Part shown: piece by piece, positions 24,446 through 35,003 of the stretch
How positions within the stretch are numbered: the stretch's first letter is position 1
How the letters are laid out: the number at the start of each line of letters is the position of its first letter
Origin: Hepsetus odoe
Taxonomy: Eukaryota; Chordata; Actinopteri; Characiformes; Hepsetidae
Reading direction: 5' to 3'
NCBI GenBank assembly: GCA_017165825.1
Contig: CM029369.1
Coordinates: 9,446,633-9,510,632 of the forward strand
DNA length: 64,000 nt
Made by a program: the position numbers and the translations under genes
The notes under the pieces: model-generated
What the model saw: the letters and a program-made list of their open reading frames with translations, nothing else
Database searches by the model: none
What the model was told of the DNA's origin: nothing

Positions 24446-26841
24446 TTCGCATAAATCAAGAGACTTGTTACTATAAACTAGAAATGATCTTATTTCTTAA
24501 AGTAACATGATCACTACTGCCAAATTTACCTTTCACAGGTGCTCTTATCTAAAGCAACTTACAATTTATAACTGATATTACAGATCTAAGAGAATATAAC
24601 ATTTCCAAGACCTTGGAATTATGTAGTTTGGTAGATTAATATAGATTATATTTTATGTTGTCAATATTTGTGTTAGATTATTAGGAGGCAAAAATATTAT
24701 TTTCTTTCCATAAGTGAGAACATTGATGCAATATATTTGGTGTCACTGTAACACGGCTACCAAGAATGGTTAATTTTGCCTTGGCTAGTGTTATCAAATC
24801 TTATCAACAAAAGCTGAGTGTGGCTGCCAGTTTTTATGCTAATAAAGTAGAAGTACACAGGTTTAGTTATTTGAAGATTGAGACCAACTGATTAAACAAA
24901 AAGAATCAAGTGTGCTTGTGCTTGTTTGGAATAAAAATTGCGGCCATGCTGGCTTTTTGTGGATAAGATAAGATACACCTGGCTTAGGCAGATCGTCAAC
25001 TCCTGTATATATTCACAGCTGACATTCTAATAGCAATACTTATCACCTGTGTGTAGCAACAATAGCATTCAGCTGTTTGTAAAAGACGCTTATGTTAACA
25101 TAACTCTCTTTCTCTTACAGGGCTGTAGCGGGGATGAGAGAGAGATGGCAAAATCTCTTGCTGATATCATTTCCAAGAGAGAAAAGCGGGTCATAGCAGA
25201 GGGTCAGGAACCTGCTGACTTCTGGGTACAGCTCGGGGGGAAGTCTCAGTATGCCAGTGGAAAGAGGTAAACTTAAAAGGATGATCATCATATTTATCCT
25301 CGTTGGAATTAGTATAAAGCCTTTTTTTTTTTTGTATAAAGCACCCCCACAGTCCGAAAGCACACCCAGTCAAACATTGCACATGAATCTTTAAAACCTT
25401 ACAGTGTAATAAAGCACCATGTTCTGTTTTCTTGAGCAGACTGCAGGAGGAAAACATCCAGATTACCCCCCGCCTGTTTGAGTGCTCTAATAAGACTGGT
25501 AAATTCATTGCGGATGAGATTTCAAACTTTAACCAGGATGACCTGTGTGAGGAGGACGTCATGCTGTTGGACATCTGGGACCAGGTGTGCAGCAGCATTA
25601 ATCTCTTTTCCACCTTTCTTTCATCCACAATCTGGCTATGAAAAATATCTTTCGTAACATGGACATAGGCCGATTAGGACTGAGGCACTGCATCTAAAAC
25701 CCGGCTATATTCGGCAGGTGTTCTTGTGGATCGGGAAAGGAGCGAATGAAACAGAGAAGAAGGAAGCTGTGTTCACAGCAGTAGAGTACCTGAAAACCCA
25801 CCCTGCTGGACGAGATCCAGACACACCTGTCATAGTGGTCAAGCAAGGATTTGAGCCACCCACCTTCACTGGCTGGTTCCATGCCTGGGATCCTCACATG
25901 TGGAGTGTGGGCACAACTTTCAGCAATTTCTGTTATTCACTTGGCCACTCAAATAGACACTGAGGAGCATAACAGTCATATTCAAAAACTAAACTGGGTT
26001 CTGCTTTCACAGGGTGGAAAGTCTTATGAGGAGCTAAAGACAGAGCTTGGAAATGCAACAAATGTCATCCAGATTACAGTGGTGAGTTGTAATTCCTTAA
26101 AAAGGAATAGCTAAAAAAAATAACAAATTATTTTTACCTTGCTAAAAAAAACACATTAAAATTCCAGAAATTCATCATCATTATTTACACGTTTATTACA
26201 TAATGAGGCTCTTTAAAAACACACATACCTCTGTTTTTCTTGCAGGATATGATCAAGCCTAACCCTCAGACCAACAACTCAAATAACTCAGTGGGAGTTC
26301 TGCCCCAATCTACAAGGCCGATCTTCCCAGCAGACAAGCTGGTGAACTGCATGGCAGAGGATCTGCCTCCAGGAGTTGACCCTACCAAGAAAGAGGTTTT
26401 TTTCAAAGAAAGAATGGAATAACATTATGCTAATAACATTATAATAATGTGTTTTACAAAACAAAAATTAATGTCTTAAAAAGAAATTATGCTTGTTCAA
26501 AACACAACTATAAAATAAGCCTGTGGGCAAATACTGAAAGATAAGCATTTTTGGGACAGTGGGCCTTTTTTTCTCAGTACTGGGAAATTAAGTCTATATT
26601 TGTTGAGCTTATGATGCCACAGATACCCGAAACCAAGACTTTAGAAACCAATGTATTGGAGTTTTTTGTTCAGCCTTTTAAGCCTGAATTTTTCTCACCT
26701 ACTACCTCTTCTCTTTTGCCTCTTCAGGAGTATCTTTCAGAAGAAGAATTCAACCTTGTGTTGGGTATTTCAAGGCTGGACTTCTACTCAATGCCTTTGT
26801 GGAAACAGCAGAACCTGAAAAAAGAGAAGGGCCTGTTTTAA
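13449..26841 (+). CDS. vil1: Villin 1, complete coding region
   Basis: Calcium-regulated actin-bundling, capping and severing protein of epithelial microvilli. Nineteen coding exons: 13449-13529, 13661-13735, 13838-14034, 14964-15072, 16826-16936, 17090-17292, 17459-17537, 19864-19962, 20129-20282, 20409-20509, 23584-23721, 23879-24037, 24147-24326, 25121-25266, 25440-25584, 25718-25906, 26013-26081, 26246-26395 and 26728-26841. They join in phase to 832 aa (human villin is 827). Six gelsolin-like repeats are followed by a headpiece in the last two exons, ending in the conserved KKEKGLF. Signature segments include TTPGLQIWRVE (exon 1), YDIHFWLG, GDVFLLDLG and KWLGHFYGSDCYL. The headpiece separates villin from gelsolin and scinderin; advillin fits less well. 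The ATG at 13449 is the first in frame and gives a villin-like N-terminus. The donor of exon 18 (GAG then GTTTTT) is unusually weak. Confidence 0.95.
14656..14906 (+). repeat. SINE family A, plus orientation
   Basis: Full-length copy with head, body and TCACTTTCACTTTCAT tail, in vil1 intron 3. It ends 57 bases before exon 4 (14964-15072). With the reversed copy at 15223-15496 it makes an inverted pair around that exon. Confidence 0.85.
15119..15222 (+). repeat. SINE family A, 5' head fragment
   Basis: About 104 bases covering the tRNA-like head and the start of the body (GTAGGTTGCCCTGAGTACC). It is truncated where the next, reversed copy begins at about 15223. Confidence 0.75.
15223..15496 (-). 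repeat. SINE family A, minus orientation
   Basis: Nearly full-length reversed copy in vil1 intron 4. It abuts a plus-strand fragment head to tail, and a short (CAGCA)n expansion lies inside it near 15280-15298. Confidence 0.85.
15711..15866 (+). repeat. SINE family A, internally deleted copy
   Basis: Keeps the head (B box GGGTTCGAAACCC) and the TTTCACTTTCAT tail but lacks part of the middle. Lies in vil1 intron 4. Confidence 0.75.
15937..16092. repeat. Trinucleotide ATT/ATA-rich simple repeat tract
   Basis: (ATT)n at about 15945-15973, then looser AAT/ATC-rich simple sequence to about 16092, between two SINE copies in vil1 intron 4. Confidence 0.8.
16095..16354 (+). repeat. SINE family A, well-preserved copy
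   Basis: About 260 bp and the cleanest copy in the window: A box GTGGCCTAGTGGTTAG, body with CTTGAGCAAGGTACCGTCCC, then GCAATGACAAGGGTTGTCAC and the CACTTTCAT end. Lies in vil1 intron 4. Confidence 0.88.
16359..16560 (-). repeat. tRNA-derived SINE (family B), minus orientation
   Basis: Begins ACATTTACATTTACGGCATT, followed by TAGCAGACGCTCTTATCC, a common teleost repeat end. It finishes in the complement of a tRNA-like head (B-box complement GGATTTGAACCTGGGACC, A-box complement CTACCACTAGACCAC). A second copy, in plus orientation, lies at 22783-22978. Confidence 0.82.
17959..18890 (-). mobile_element. Tc1/mariner-like transposon remnant
   Basis: Minus-strand remnants of a transposase. One segment resembles the second catalytic Asp region (QDDALPHAW, near 18390-18420), and another matches the NPIENLW block carrying the third acidic residue (near 18285-18300). 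Many frameshifts and stops make it dead. The left end carries ATGCACAATTATTAGGTAAT, typical of an element terminus; the right terminus was not found. It sits inside vil1 intron 7 (17538-19863). Confidence 0.7.
21402..23020 (-). mobile_element. Tc1/mariner-like transposon remnant, interrupted by a SINE
   Basis: Starts with CAGTTAGGTCCATATATATT, a known style of fish Tc1 terminus. Minus-strand reading gives an N-terminal helix-turn-helix region (about 22510-22659, KPIREIATILGMAKSTVWYI), a DNDPEH segment near the second catalytic Asp and SPDLNPIE at the third acidic residue (about 21830-21870). Stops and frameshifts break the frame. A family B SINE is inserted at 22783-22978. The right boundary is approximate. 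Lies in vil1 intron 10 (20510-23583). Confidence 0.75.
22783..22978 (+). repeat. SINE family B, plus orientation, nested in Tc1-like element
   Basis: Reverse-complement partner of the copy at 16359-16560: tRNA-like head (GTGGTCTAGTGGTAG, then GATTTGAATCC), body, and end with GGATAAGAGTGTCTGCTAAA. The transposon sequence resumes after it, so this SINE inserted later. Confidence 0.82.
23066..23325 (-). repeat. SINE family A, minus orientation
   Basis: Full-length reversed copy in vil1 intron 10, about 260 bases before exon 11 (23584). The B-box complement GGGGTTCGAACCC is intact. Confidence 0.86.
24409..24440. repeat. (AC)n dinucleotide microsatellite
   Basis: About 32 bases of alternating AC in vil1 intron 13. 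Confidence 0.95.
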
Positions 26842-27100
26842 GAAACACATTTGTCTCTCCCTCAAACCTTTGTAGGAGATGCTCAACAATATGAACATCT
26901 GTGTGACAGATTTAGGGCAATGACATTACACTACAGATGACTGTGCCTAATGTGAAATTTTAGATCTATTTGTTTACATTTAATTATTCGTATTTAAATA
27001 TTACACAGAAATATAAGTAACACTGATATAATATAATTTAATTTACTCAGAGAGGAATGAAATAAATTATGAACAGATCACTGAAAAAGATAGAAGTGCC
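26842..27100 (+). other. 3' untranslated region of vil1
   Basis: Follows the villin TAA. The first AATAAA is at 27061-27066, about 220 bases after the stop, giving a likely transcript end near 27085. Confidence 0.6.
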
Positions 27101-27520
27101 ATATGATAGTGCCTTTAACAGCCCATAACTGAACTAAGAAAAGGTTGTTTAGTGCAAGGCAGCTTGTTTGCAGTCCTGTCTTTTTTACATGTGTGAATTT
27201 ATTTACTGAACTTGTATTTTGAGTTGCCCCTTTCACTACAGAGCCATAAAGAGCCAGTTAACATGACGTTCATACAGTCATTTGTAGGCCAAATAACAAT
27301 ATTTTATCATGGCATTAAAATCTACTAACAATAGTTGCGTAACAGCATAAACAGTTGTTCAGTATTTGTGAAATACTCTCCACTTTCCTTACAGTTGCTA
27401 ATAAATGAGAGTCCTGATTTCAAGACTAATTTCATTATTATCTTTTCTACCCACTTTTCCACAAATTTGCATCCAATTTTTATTGTAATGTTTATTGCAA
27501 ATGTGATTCATGTGTACACC

Positions 27521-27640
27521 ATGGACTGGTAACCCATCCAGGGTGTTTCCCCACTTTTTGCCCTGTGAGAGCTGGAATAAGCTCCAGCACCCCTCGTGAC
27601 CATGATTAGGACAGGTGGCTATGAAAATGAGTGAGTGAGC
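27521..27640 (+). repeat. LINE/SINE 3'-tail fragment
   Basis: Reads GACTGGTAACCCATCCAGGG, then GAGCTGGAATAAGCTCCAGC, and ends in a short GAGT repeat. It is a diverged copy of the tail at 12440-12570, without the tRNA-like head. Confidence 0.6.
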
Positions 27641-29936
27641 AATTTTAAATGATTTCCAATAAACAGCATCCCATCATTTGGACAAAAAGCAAAAAATAGT
27701 GTTCATCTGGTTATAATCCCTTCCCTTTGTAATGATTCCAGGAGAAGAGCTGTGAAGGTCTAAACATCTGTTTGGCCGCTACACACATAATGAAAATAAT
27801 ATAAGCATAATTTTAATAATGTGTCAACACTCTCACAAATAAAAGGCAATAAAAGGTTCTTTGCGAAATGAAATCGAAGAACCATTTATGGCTCCATAAA
27901 GATCATTTACAACAGATGTTTTTTTTTTTTTCAATTACGGTCATTTGTGCAAAGGAGGTGTGTGGAGGCCTATTTTAGACCAAATAATGTGTAATGCTAA
28001 GATTCTTGAAGGTTACATTATGTGAAGTTTTTACACATGCACAAGTCTCTGCATCAAACCTATTTTATAGAAAAGCAAAAGGATATGTCTTCACTCTAAG
28101 ATGCAGCATCTTTGTTTCCAGTGTGCGATTGCCTAACTTTGCAAGATTACCACATATACCAGAAATCACTTCCCTATAGGCCAGTTTTCATGGATTTGTG
28201 CTTTCTTATTATTTTAAAGTTATAATAAATGTACCTAGGTGTGTAATTGTTACTCAGTTGAATTTTAATTATTACCTTTACTTAATACTTTTTAAGTTAC
28301 TTATTTCTTGCTCTGCACTTAATCAGATCTCTGACCACTGAGGTTTTTTCATTTTATTTAAGACCATGATTGATGCAAAAAAACTATAGGCTAAGAAAGC
28401 TTCACTTCCTCTTCTGATTCACGTGGGATGGACCAAAATTTTCCACAGCAAAGTAACACAGTACTAATATTAATTGACCTGCTGCTTTTGAACTTCCAAA
28501 CAACCTTTTTTGTTTCTTACTTTCTTGGAAAAGTGCTTTAATAAAATAATTTCACCAAAATAACAACACTTGCCTGAAAATACACTAACTTACACTGCTG
28601 AGAAAGAAAATTGTTTTGATAAAAAAAAATAGCAGCAGACACTGACTCTGACTTTAGGGCCTGGTGATCAGTTAAAACGACTGAACTTCCCCCTGCTACT
28701 CTTAAAGTGAGATATAAGCATGAGACAAACTGCATCTAAAGCACTTAAGCTGTAATGCAGGACACTCACAAATTACAATATTGCCACAACACTGTACACT
28801 GTATCCATTTTCAACACACTGAACTTTGAAAGAGGATGATACAGTGAACTCAGAATTTTCAGATTGTGTTGCAAGATCCGGTTAACATGATGCTTCCTAC
28901 CACATTGTTAATTTCTTTAACTGAGAGACAAATTCCAAGAGGAATTCCAGTTTTTTTTTGTTTTTTTTTTTATGGAAAAGGTTTTTATTGAAAGGCATCA
29001 TTCTAGAGATGTCACAGCACTGCACAACATTGATAATGATAACCAAATGTCAGAGTATCATCATGCCTCAAAAAGTTACTTTGTCAATTGTCTGAGACAT
29101 TGTTTTAGGATTATTTTGGCCTAAAACAGCTGTTTTTATCTACTTAGGATTGGTAGGCAAAATAGTCCCCATAGTTAATGTTAATTTATACAGAAAACAT
29201 TTATCAGTTCAGCCACCAAGTTTGACAGTAAATGTAATACAAGACTTCAGTGCCCATCCTTGTTCACATCTAATTACTGTGAATAGGTTTCATTTAACTT
29301 GATGAGCATATTACCCAGACATTTTGCAGAATTCTCAGCATTTTTCTGGACACACCAAAACTTGCTGGGAGAGGGGCTCCAAGACCATGGTCAGGAACTT
29401 AAAGGAGCTTGACTTGACCTTTACATAAGACACCCCTGAAGACCTTCACAAACTAGATCAAGGCTGCTTTGGTTAAAACTAAACAAGGCAAGTCTGTGGA
29501 AGTGCATGGGTTGGAGATGTTTCATCATTGATGTAGGGTTAATCAATCAACCAATATGGTCAAGTATAGGTGTAGTGGTAGCTAATATGCTGGATAGAGT
29601 AAGCTGTATGACATGTACAGAATATGGACCATGCTCTTAAAAAATACTAGAACAATGGTGTCTAATTTTCATAAGGACAGTTAAACTGCACAGCTAAATC
29701 TACTTGTTTAGTCAGTCTAAGTCTTAAAATCAATTGGTTAGCTGAGTGTCTACATTGTAGTAATGAAAGTCTACAGCCCACTGTTCCTTGATGAAAAAAT
29801 AAAATACCCAGAAATAAAGTGTACCACATAGATCTCAGACAGAGCTCCATCATTACCCAAGATGAATAATTGTATAGTAGCGCCATCTGGTGGAGAAAAT
29901 ACTGTATTTCTCTCAGTTATTAGTTTTTACTGCATC

Positions 29937-30179
29937 GCAGTGGTGGTCTAGTGGTTAGGGGAGTTGGCCACAGGCTCGGAAGATTGTGGGTTCAAACCCC
30001 TTACCAGTAGGTTGCACTGAGGTACCCTTGAGCAAGGTACCTTCCCCGTCACCGCTCCCCGGGCACTTTCATAGCTGCCCCCTGCTACATTGTGTTTGCA
30101 TGGGTTAATTGCAGAGGTCCAATTTCGTTGTGGTTTGCTGTGCTGTGACCTTGTAATGACAAGAATTTTCATTTTTCAT
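29937..30179 (+). repeat. SINE family A, plus orientation
   Basis: Nearly full-length copy with tRNA-like head and body, ending in a degenerate ATTTTTCAT tail. It lies about 310 bases beyond the stop codon of the first paox gene, so it may fall in or near that gene's 3' UTR, in antisense. Confidence 0.84.
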
Positions 30180-30490
30180 CTCTCTTTTGCTGTGCTTGCT
30201 CAATAAAACACACCTAACAGGTTAATTTATGACACATTGATTACATTATGGGAATACACTTTACAAATCCTGAAATAAAATGTAACTAATTAAAGCACAT
30301 AGATTATGGAACATAAATGCACTTTTATCAAAAGAATGAAACTTAACAGAAGGCAATCAGTTTACTTAACAAGCTTGATCACATCTGCTGATTTATCAGA
30401 CAATTAATAAAGCATTATTCCTAACATTTTTTTTCATGTTATACCAACATAAACGTTAAGCTGTTATGATGAAGAAAGTGAAAGCAAAAG

Positions 30491-32570
30491 TCATTTTATC
30501 CTAACAGAGTAGTGGTTTATGAGTCTCTGTGCTTCTCTGACCCCTGATAGATAGGCTCCATGGGTGGTGGTGTAGAAGTTCACATGAGTGGCTTCTCCTG
30601 CAAACAGCACCTGAAGAGGCTGAAGACAAACAGTTCATTAGATTTAAGGTATTCTGATTTGGCAGAAATCAGTGGTGCCAGTAGAGATAATTCTCCCATA
30701 TTGTGGAATTTCATAATTACCCAGTTCATAATGAGCCAATTGTTTACATGTTCCTTAAGACAATGTTAAGTGCTTTACCAATTCATGTGCCTTTGTAACA
30801 GAGACTTGGCAATATGCAGTATGTCTTTTTCTCCACAACTCGTATATGCAGTCACTTAAGGGTGAAGCTCTCAATCAAAATTATACTTTTTATTCACAGT
30901 ATCATCTTTAGATTTCTTCCTTGATGGAGATCTAAGAGAGCCTTATTATCCCCATCTTATTACAACTTCTGCCACCAGCTAATTACAATTATGGGAACTC
31001 TGACTCTTAACATTTTCCTTCCTATAAAATTTGAAAAATATACTTAATTTAAAAAAGTTTTTTTGCTTTTAAATCAAATTTTTGATTTTAAATCTTCCAA
31101 TAGAAATCTGCAAGTTTACCTTGTCATCTAAGACTTTAAGCTGAGGAGGAAGAGGTGCTGCTAGTGCTTTTTGCTTCTTTACACCATTTACTCCTTTAGG
31201 AATGAATGTATAGGAACCAAGGACACGACTGTTGTGACCCCACCTGGAGATCAGCACTTGGGACACATCAGGAACAGACCAGCCAGTGAACAACCTGAGC
31301 AATCTTGCACAACATAAACAATACCTGTCAGCAGCCTCATCTTTTAACTCTTCATCAATATATTTATGAGACTTGACTTATTGTACCTCACGCAGGTGTC
31401 TGCCACTTCACTCTCCTGTAGGGTCTCCATATAAAGAGCTTCTCTGCCTGTAATCCAGCCGCAGAGTACTGTGGGGTGACGTGCTACAGTATCAAAGCCA
31501 CAGATCTTCTTAAACCATATCTCTTTCCAGGCTTCTCCTTCAGTTTGGGAAGTGTAGACCGACTTATCTTCAGGCCCCTCATTCCACACAAATTGGATGC
31601 CAGCACAGTCTTCTGGCCAAAACCTCTCACTGAAACACAAGAAGATCTTGTCCACCGTTCCAAAACCAAGCTTCTCAATAGCATCCAGCTTAGATTTTGG
31701 TAAAGAGGGTTTAAACATGACTGCTGCCTGTTGCTTTAACACCCCCAGAGACAGAGTCACAATTACATGGTCAGCTTCAATTACCTCATCATCCTCACAG
31801 ATCACCTTCACAGGATGGCTCATCTCTCTGCTCTCAGTGCCTTGGAGCTTTTCCTTCAAGTCCCAATGGATGCTTTTCACTGGTTTATTGTTAAGGATCA
31901 TCCCTGGAGGCAAACTTCTCAGAAGAATATCTATGATGGCTTTATAACCCCCAGGACCCAAAGAATGATAAAAGTCTCCATCCAGTGCAATATATTCACT
32001 AAGCTGAGAGGCAGACACTTCATATAGAGATGAACTAGCCTCATCTGTGCATTCACTTCTCTTGCACCACTCAAAAATCTTCAGTCCATCTTCTGAAGAT
32101 GCCAAAGAAGATTCTGCAAAAGCAAAATCAAAGTAGTCCCCCAAACACACGCCTCTGTACTTGCGTTCCAGCTTTGACTCATAGGCCTTGGAGGTGAGGT
32201 TTTTAAAAAGAGAAGTGGCCTGGTTGACAAGTTCATCAGGGAGGACATTCCCTGTCTCCTTAAAAAAATAATCACGACAACTATCTAAACTGCCTTGCAA
32301 ATTTTCCTCAGCTAGCAAACTGTGTTCTTTTGCAAGCTTGAAAAGAGGATTTCCATTTTGTCCATGGATCCAGTTGGCACCAAGTTCAATAATATTCTCT
32401 GTGAACGGTTTAATTGTATGGACTCTACCTCCTACTTGTTGATTAGCTTCAAGGATCCTGATGTGATGAAATCCAGCCTGGACTAAAGAAGCTGCTGCAG
32501 CCAAACCTGCAAATCCTGAACCCACCACCACAACCTTGACATTTCTGGACACAGCAGAGGATGGACTCAT
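30491..32570 (-). CDS. paox: N1-acetylpolyamine oxidase-like, copy a
   Basis: FAD-dependent amine oxidase that cleaves N1-acetylspermine and N1-acetylspermidine back to spermidine and putrescine. Three exons in minus order: 32570-31387, 31303-31120 and 30619-30491, totalling 498 aa (human PAOX is 511). The N-terminus has the Rossmann motif VVVGSGFAGLAAA. GGRVHT and the WIHGQ histidine follow, then the conserved lysine in TVDKIFL, and the C-terminal FAD segment LFAGEATH...TTTHGAYLSG. The protein ends ...HYSVRIK with no peroxisomal PTS1-like tripeptide. The first 394 codons lie in one exon. An acceptor at 32642-32643 suggests a separate 5' UTR exon. It forms a head-to-tail tandem pair with copy b and has patches of near identity with it. 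Spermine oxidase (smox) is less likely, given the LLRLFTGWSVP context and length. Confidence 0.9.
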
Positions 32571-32641
32571 ATTTGCAATTAGCTATTGAGAGCAATAATC
32601 GGGTAATAATCGAGTTTGTTGTGGTGTTCAGGTTTGATTAC

Positions 32642-35003
32642 CTGAAATAAATAAAATAATATTTGATTGCAAAATTATGCTTAAATCGAAATACTTCATA
32701 CAACAATAGAAGCATTTTCTGCAGAAGATCTGACATTGAATGAACACCTATTCAGGGAGTGCTGTGAATTACCTTTGCATCATTAATGTATTCTAGGCTC
32801 AAGTGACACAAACATAAAGCTGATAATATAGTATACTTATCAGTGGTGCCATGTGACAGGTAAAACTTTAGAAGATAGGTCACTTTGCTTAAGTTTCCAT
32901 TAATACTGTCATTTTTTAAAAAAATTAAAAAATCCTTGAAAATGTGGTATGCCAGTGTTTACCATATGCAAGCTTTAAAGATATTATCAAAGAAAGAAAA
33001 CAATGTGTACTGTTCTCTGTGGCCAAAGTGCCACAGAATGGCATCATAGAATAGCATTAGTCTCAGTGCTTTTCTTACCCAAGAGAGGCAGGTAGCCTCC
33101 ATGAGTGGTCAGAAATGCTTTCAGAATAAATAACATTTAGGTACAAATTACTCACCTCTGTCATCAGCACTAGTGTTCTGTTCATGGCAGTATGTAGAGT
33201 GAATTGGTCTGTTTACCTTATACCTGTTTAAGGAGAGTTGAATTGAGTGACCTTTGGATTGTATACGACTGCAGACTCAGGTGACGTGTGGCAACTCACT
33301 GTGGTGATAACAATACATAGTAATTTACATAACTTGCATTATTACTAGGTTTTCACAAAAAACTACTCAACTACTCAACTCTGCTCAGTCAGATCATGCA
33401 ATATAAACTCCAAATACATCTGTGGTACTCAAGTCAGACTCCTACACATTTTTTCACTTTCTCCCTATGAACTGGGTTCTGTGAGCTGGGTTCCAGCTTG
33501 GTTTGAGGATTAGTTTGAGAACCAATGCTCTAATTCATTGTGTCTTGAAGCATATAATGAAGACCTTTCATGCGCTTCATTATCTTCAATATAAGCTCAG
33601 CAATAACACATCCTACAAATGATTGAGTTTTTAGATATTTTAATCATTGGTAATTGTCATTTAGAATCTGCAAATACTGATATGCTGCACAGAATCCTTG
33701 GGTAAAGGAACGTTTCTTAAATCCTGCTACATAATGACAAAACGCACAAGAATTGCATTTGAAGAGCTGCATAAGAATGAATAGTTTTAGAGCTCGAGGC
33801 AGAAGTGCAAATACTTTCAATAAAATAAAAAAAAAAGACTCTTAATTGTTCAGCCCTATAAAATCATAAAAGAGAGGCCCTTTAAATAATGTTCTTGTTT
33901 GTTTGGTATCAGAATTACGACCTTTTGGTTATTTTTGAAAGAAAATATAAATTGTTCAACTTTCAGTGTCAAACTTTTCAAACTTTTAACCAGTTCAAAT
34001 GATCCCAATAAAAGAATCCAATTAAGGGTAGCATTACATATCAGTTAACCATGCTTCATTTAACAATGAAAAACAATAAAATAACATAAAGGGGGAAAAG
34101 GGAAACAATTAAATCATTTAAGAAAAAGCCTAATTAATGCAGATTTCCCCTTACTCCAGATGTAGTCAATCAGTCAAGTGGTTTAATGTCCAAACTTAGA
34201 TTTGTCATTAAAGAACTGCAGCTATGTGGCTAATGTTGCTAACAAACACTTTGTAATGTCAGGCATTTTTCATACTTCAACAAAACTCTTTAACCCTCAA
34301 ACCACATCCAGGATTTCCATTAAGGTCACACAAACCTGGCAGTTACACTATTTCACTAAAGCCAAAACTAAAGAAGGCTGATCTTGGATCAGATTCCTCT
34401 GCATTTATGACAGTCTTGTCACAAAACAAATTGCATATCAGCAGTCCTAATGGGGTTTGTGAAAAAAAAAATCTAACTTAGACTGTAAAAAGAATTGCTG
34501 CCAGCTTTACTCTGAAAAATAATATATGTGTAGTATTCATCACATCATTTCTGTTATTCATGGCAGAGAAAAAAAATCATAAAAAAATGGCTGCTATCCA
34601 GAAATGAGAATCATGATTAGAGTACCAAACGGAACGATCTAATTATTGTAAGGCCAGCCATGACTTCAAGGTGACCGAATGGATTTGGGGAAAGGGGGAA
34701 GTAAACATACACTTCATGATTTACTACTGATACGCAGTTAGCAGCTTAAAACCTTGGTCTTTTTTTAAGGTGAGTGAAGTGAAATGGATCAAATCCAAAA
34801 TAAAATTATGTTATGCTCAAGAATCACAAGAGGTGAAGGGGAGATGAGTGACCCTTTATACACTTCAAATTAAAGATCAAAACAGTATTAGCAGAGCAAT
34901 GGGCTCAAAAATGTCGCTTTAAAATACAAAAATTGTGCACATAAATCTGTTAATGATTTCATAGCCATAAAAACGTCTAAAGAAAAAGGGCATTTTTTGT
35001 CCT
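32642..35003. other. Intergenic DNA between the two paox copies
   Basis: Upstream region of copy a and downstream region of copy b. AT-rich, with no coding exons seen. It holds AGTGACCTTTGG at 33246-33257, which recurs upstream of copy b, and several A-runs (for example 33828-33837). No repeat family was recognised. Confidence 0.6.

Larger units (their letters stand above)
27100..30490. other. Intergenic DNA between vil1 and the first paox gene
   Basis: Two genes end here tail to tail. The stretch holds a LINE/SINE tail fragment (27521-27640), T-runs near 27920 and 28950-28972, and a SINE (29937-30179). No splice-bounded coding sequence or RNA gene was recognised. Confidence 0.6.
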
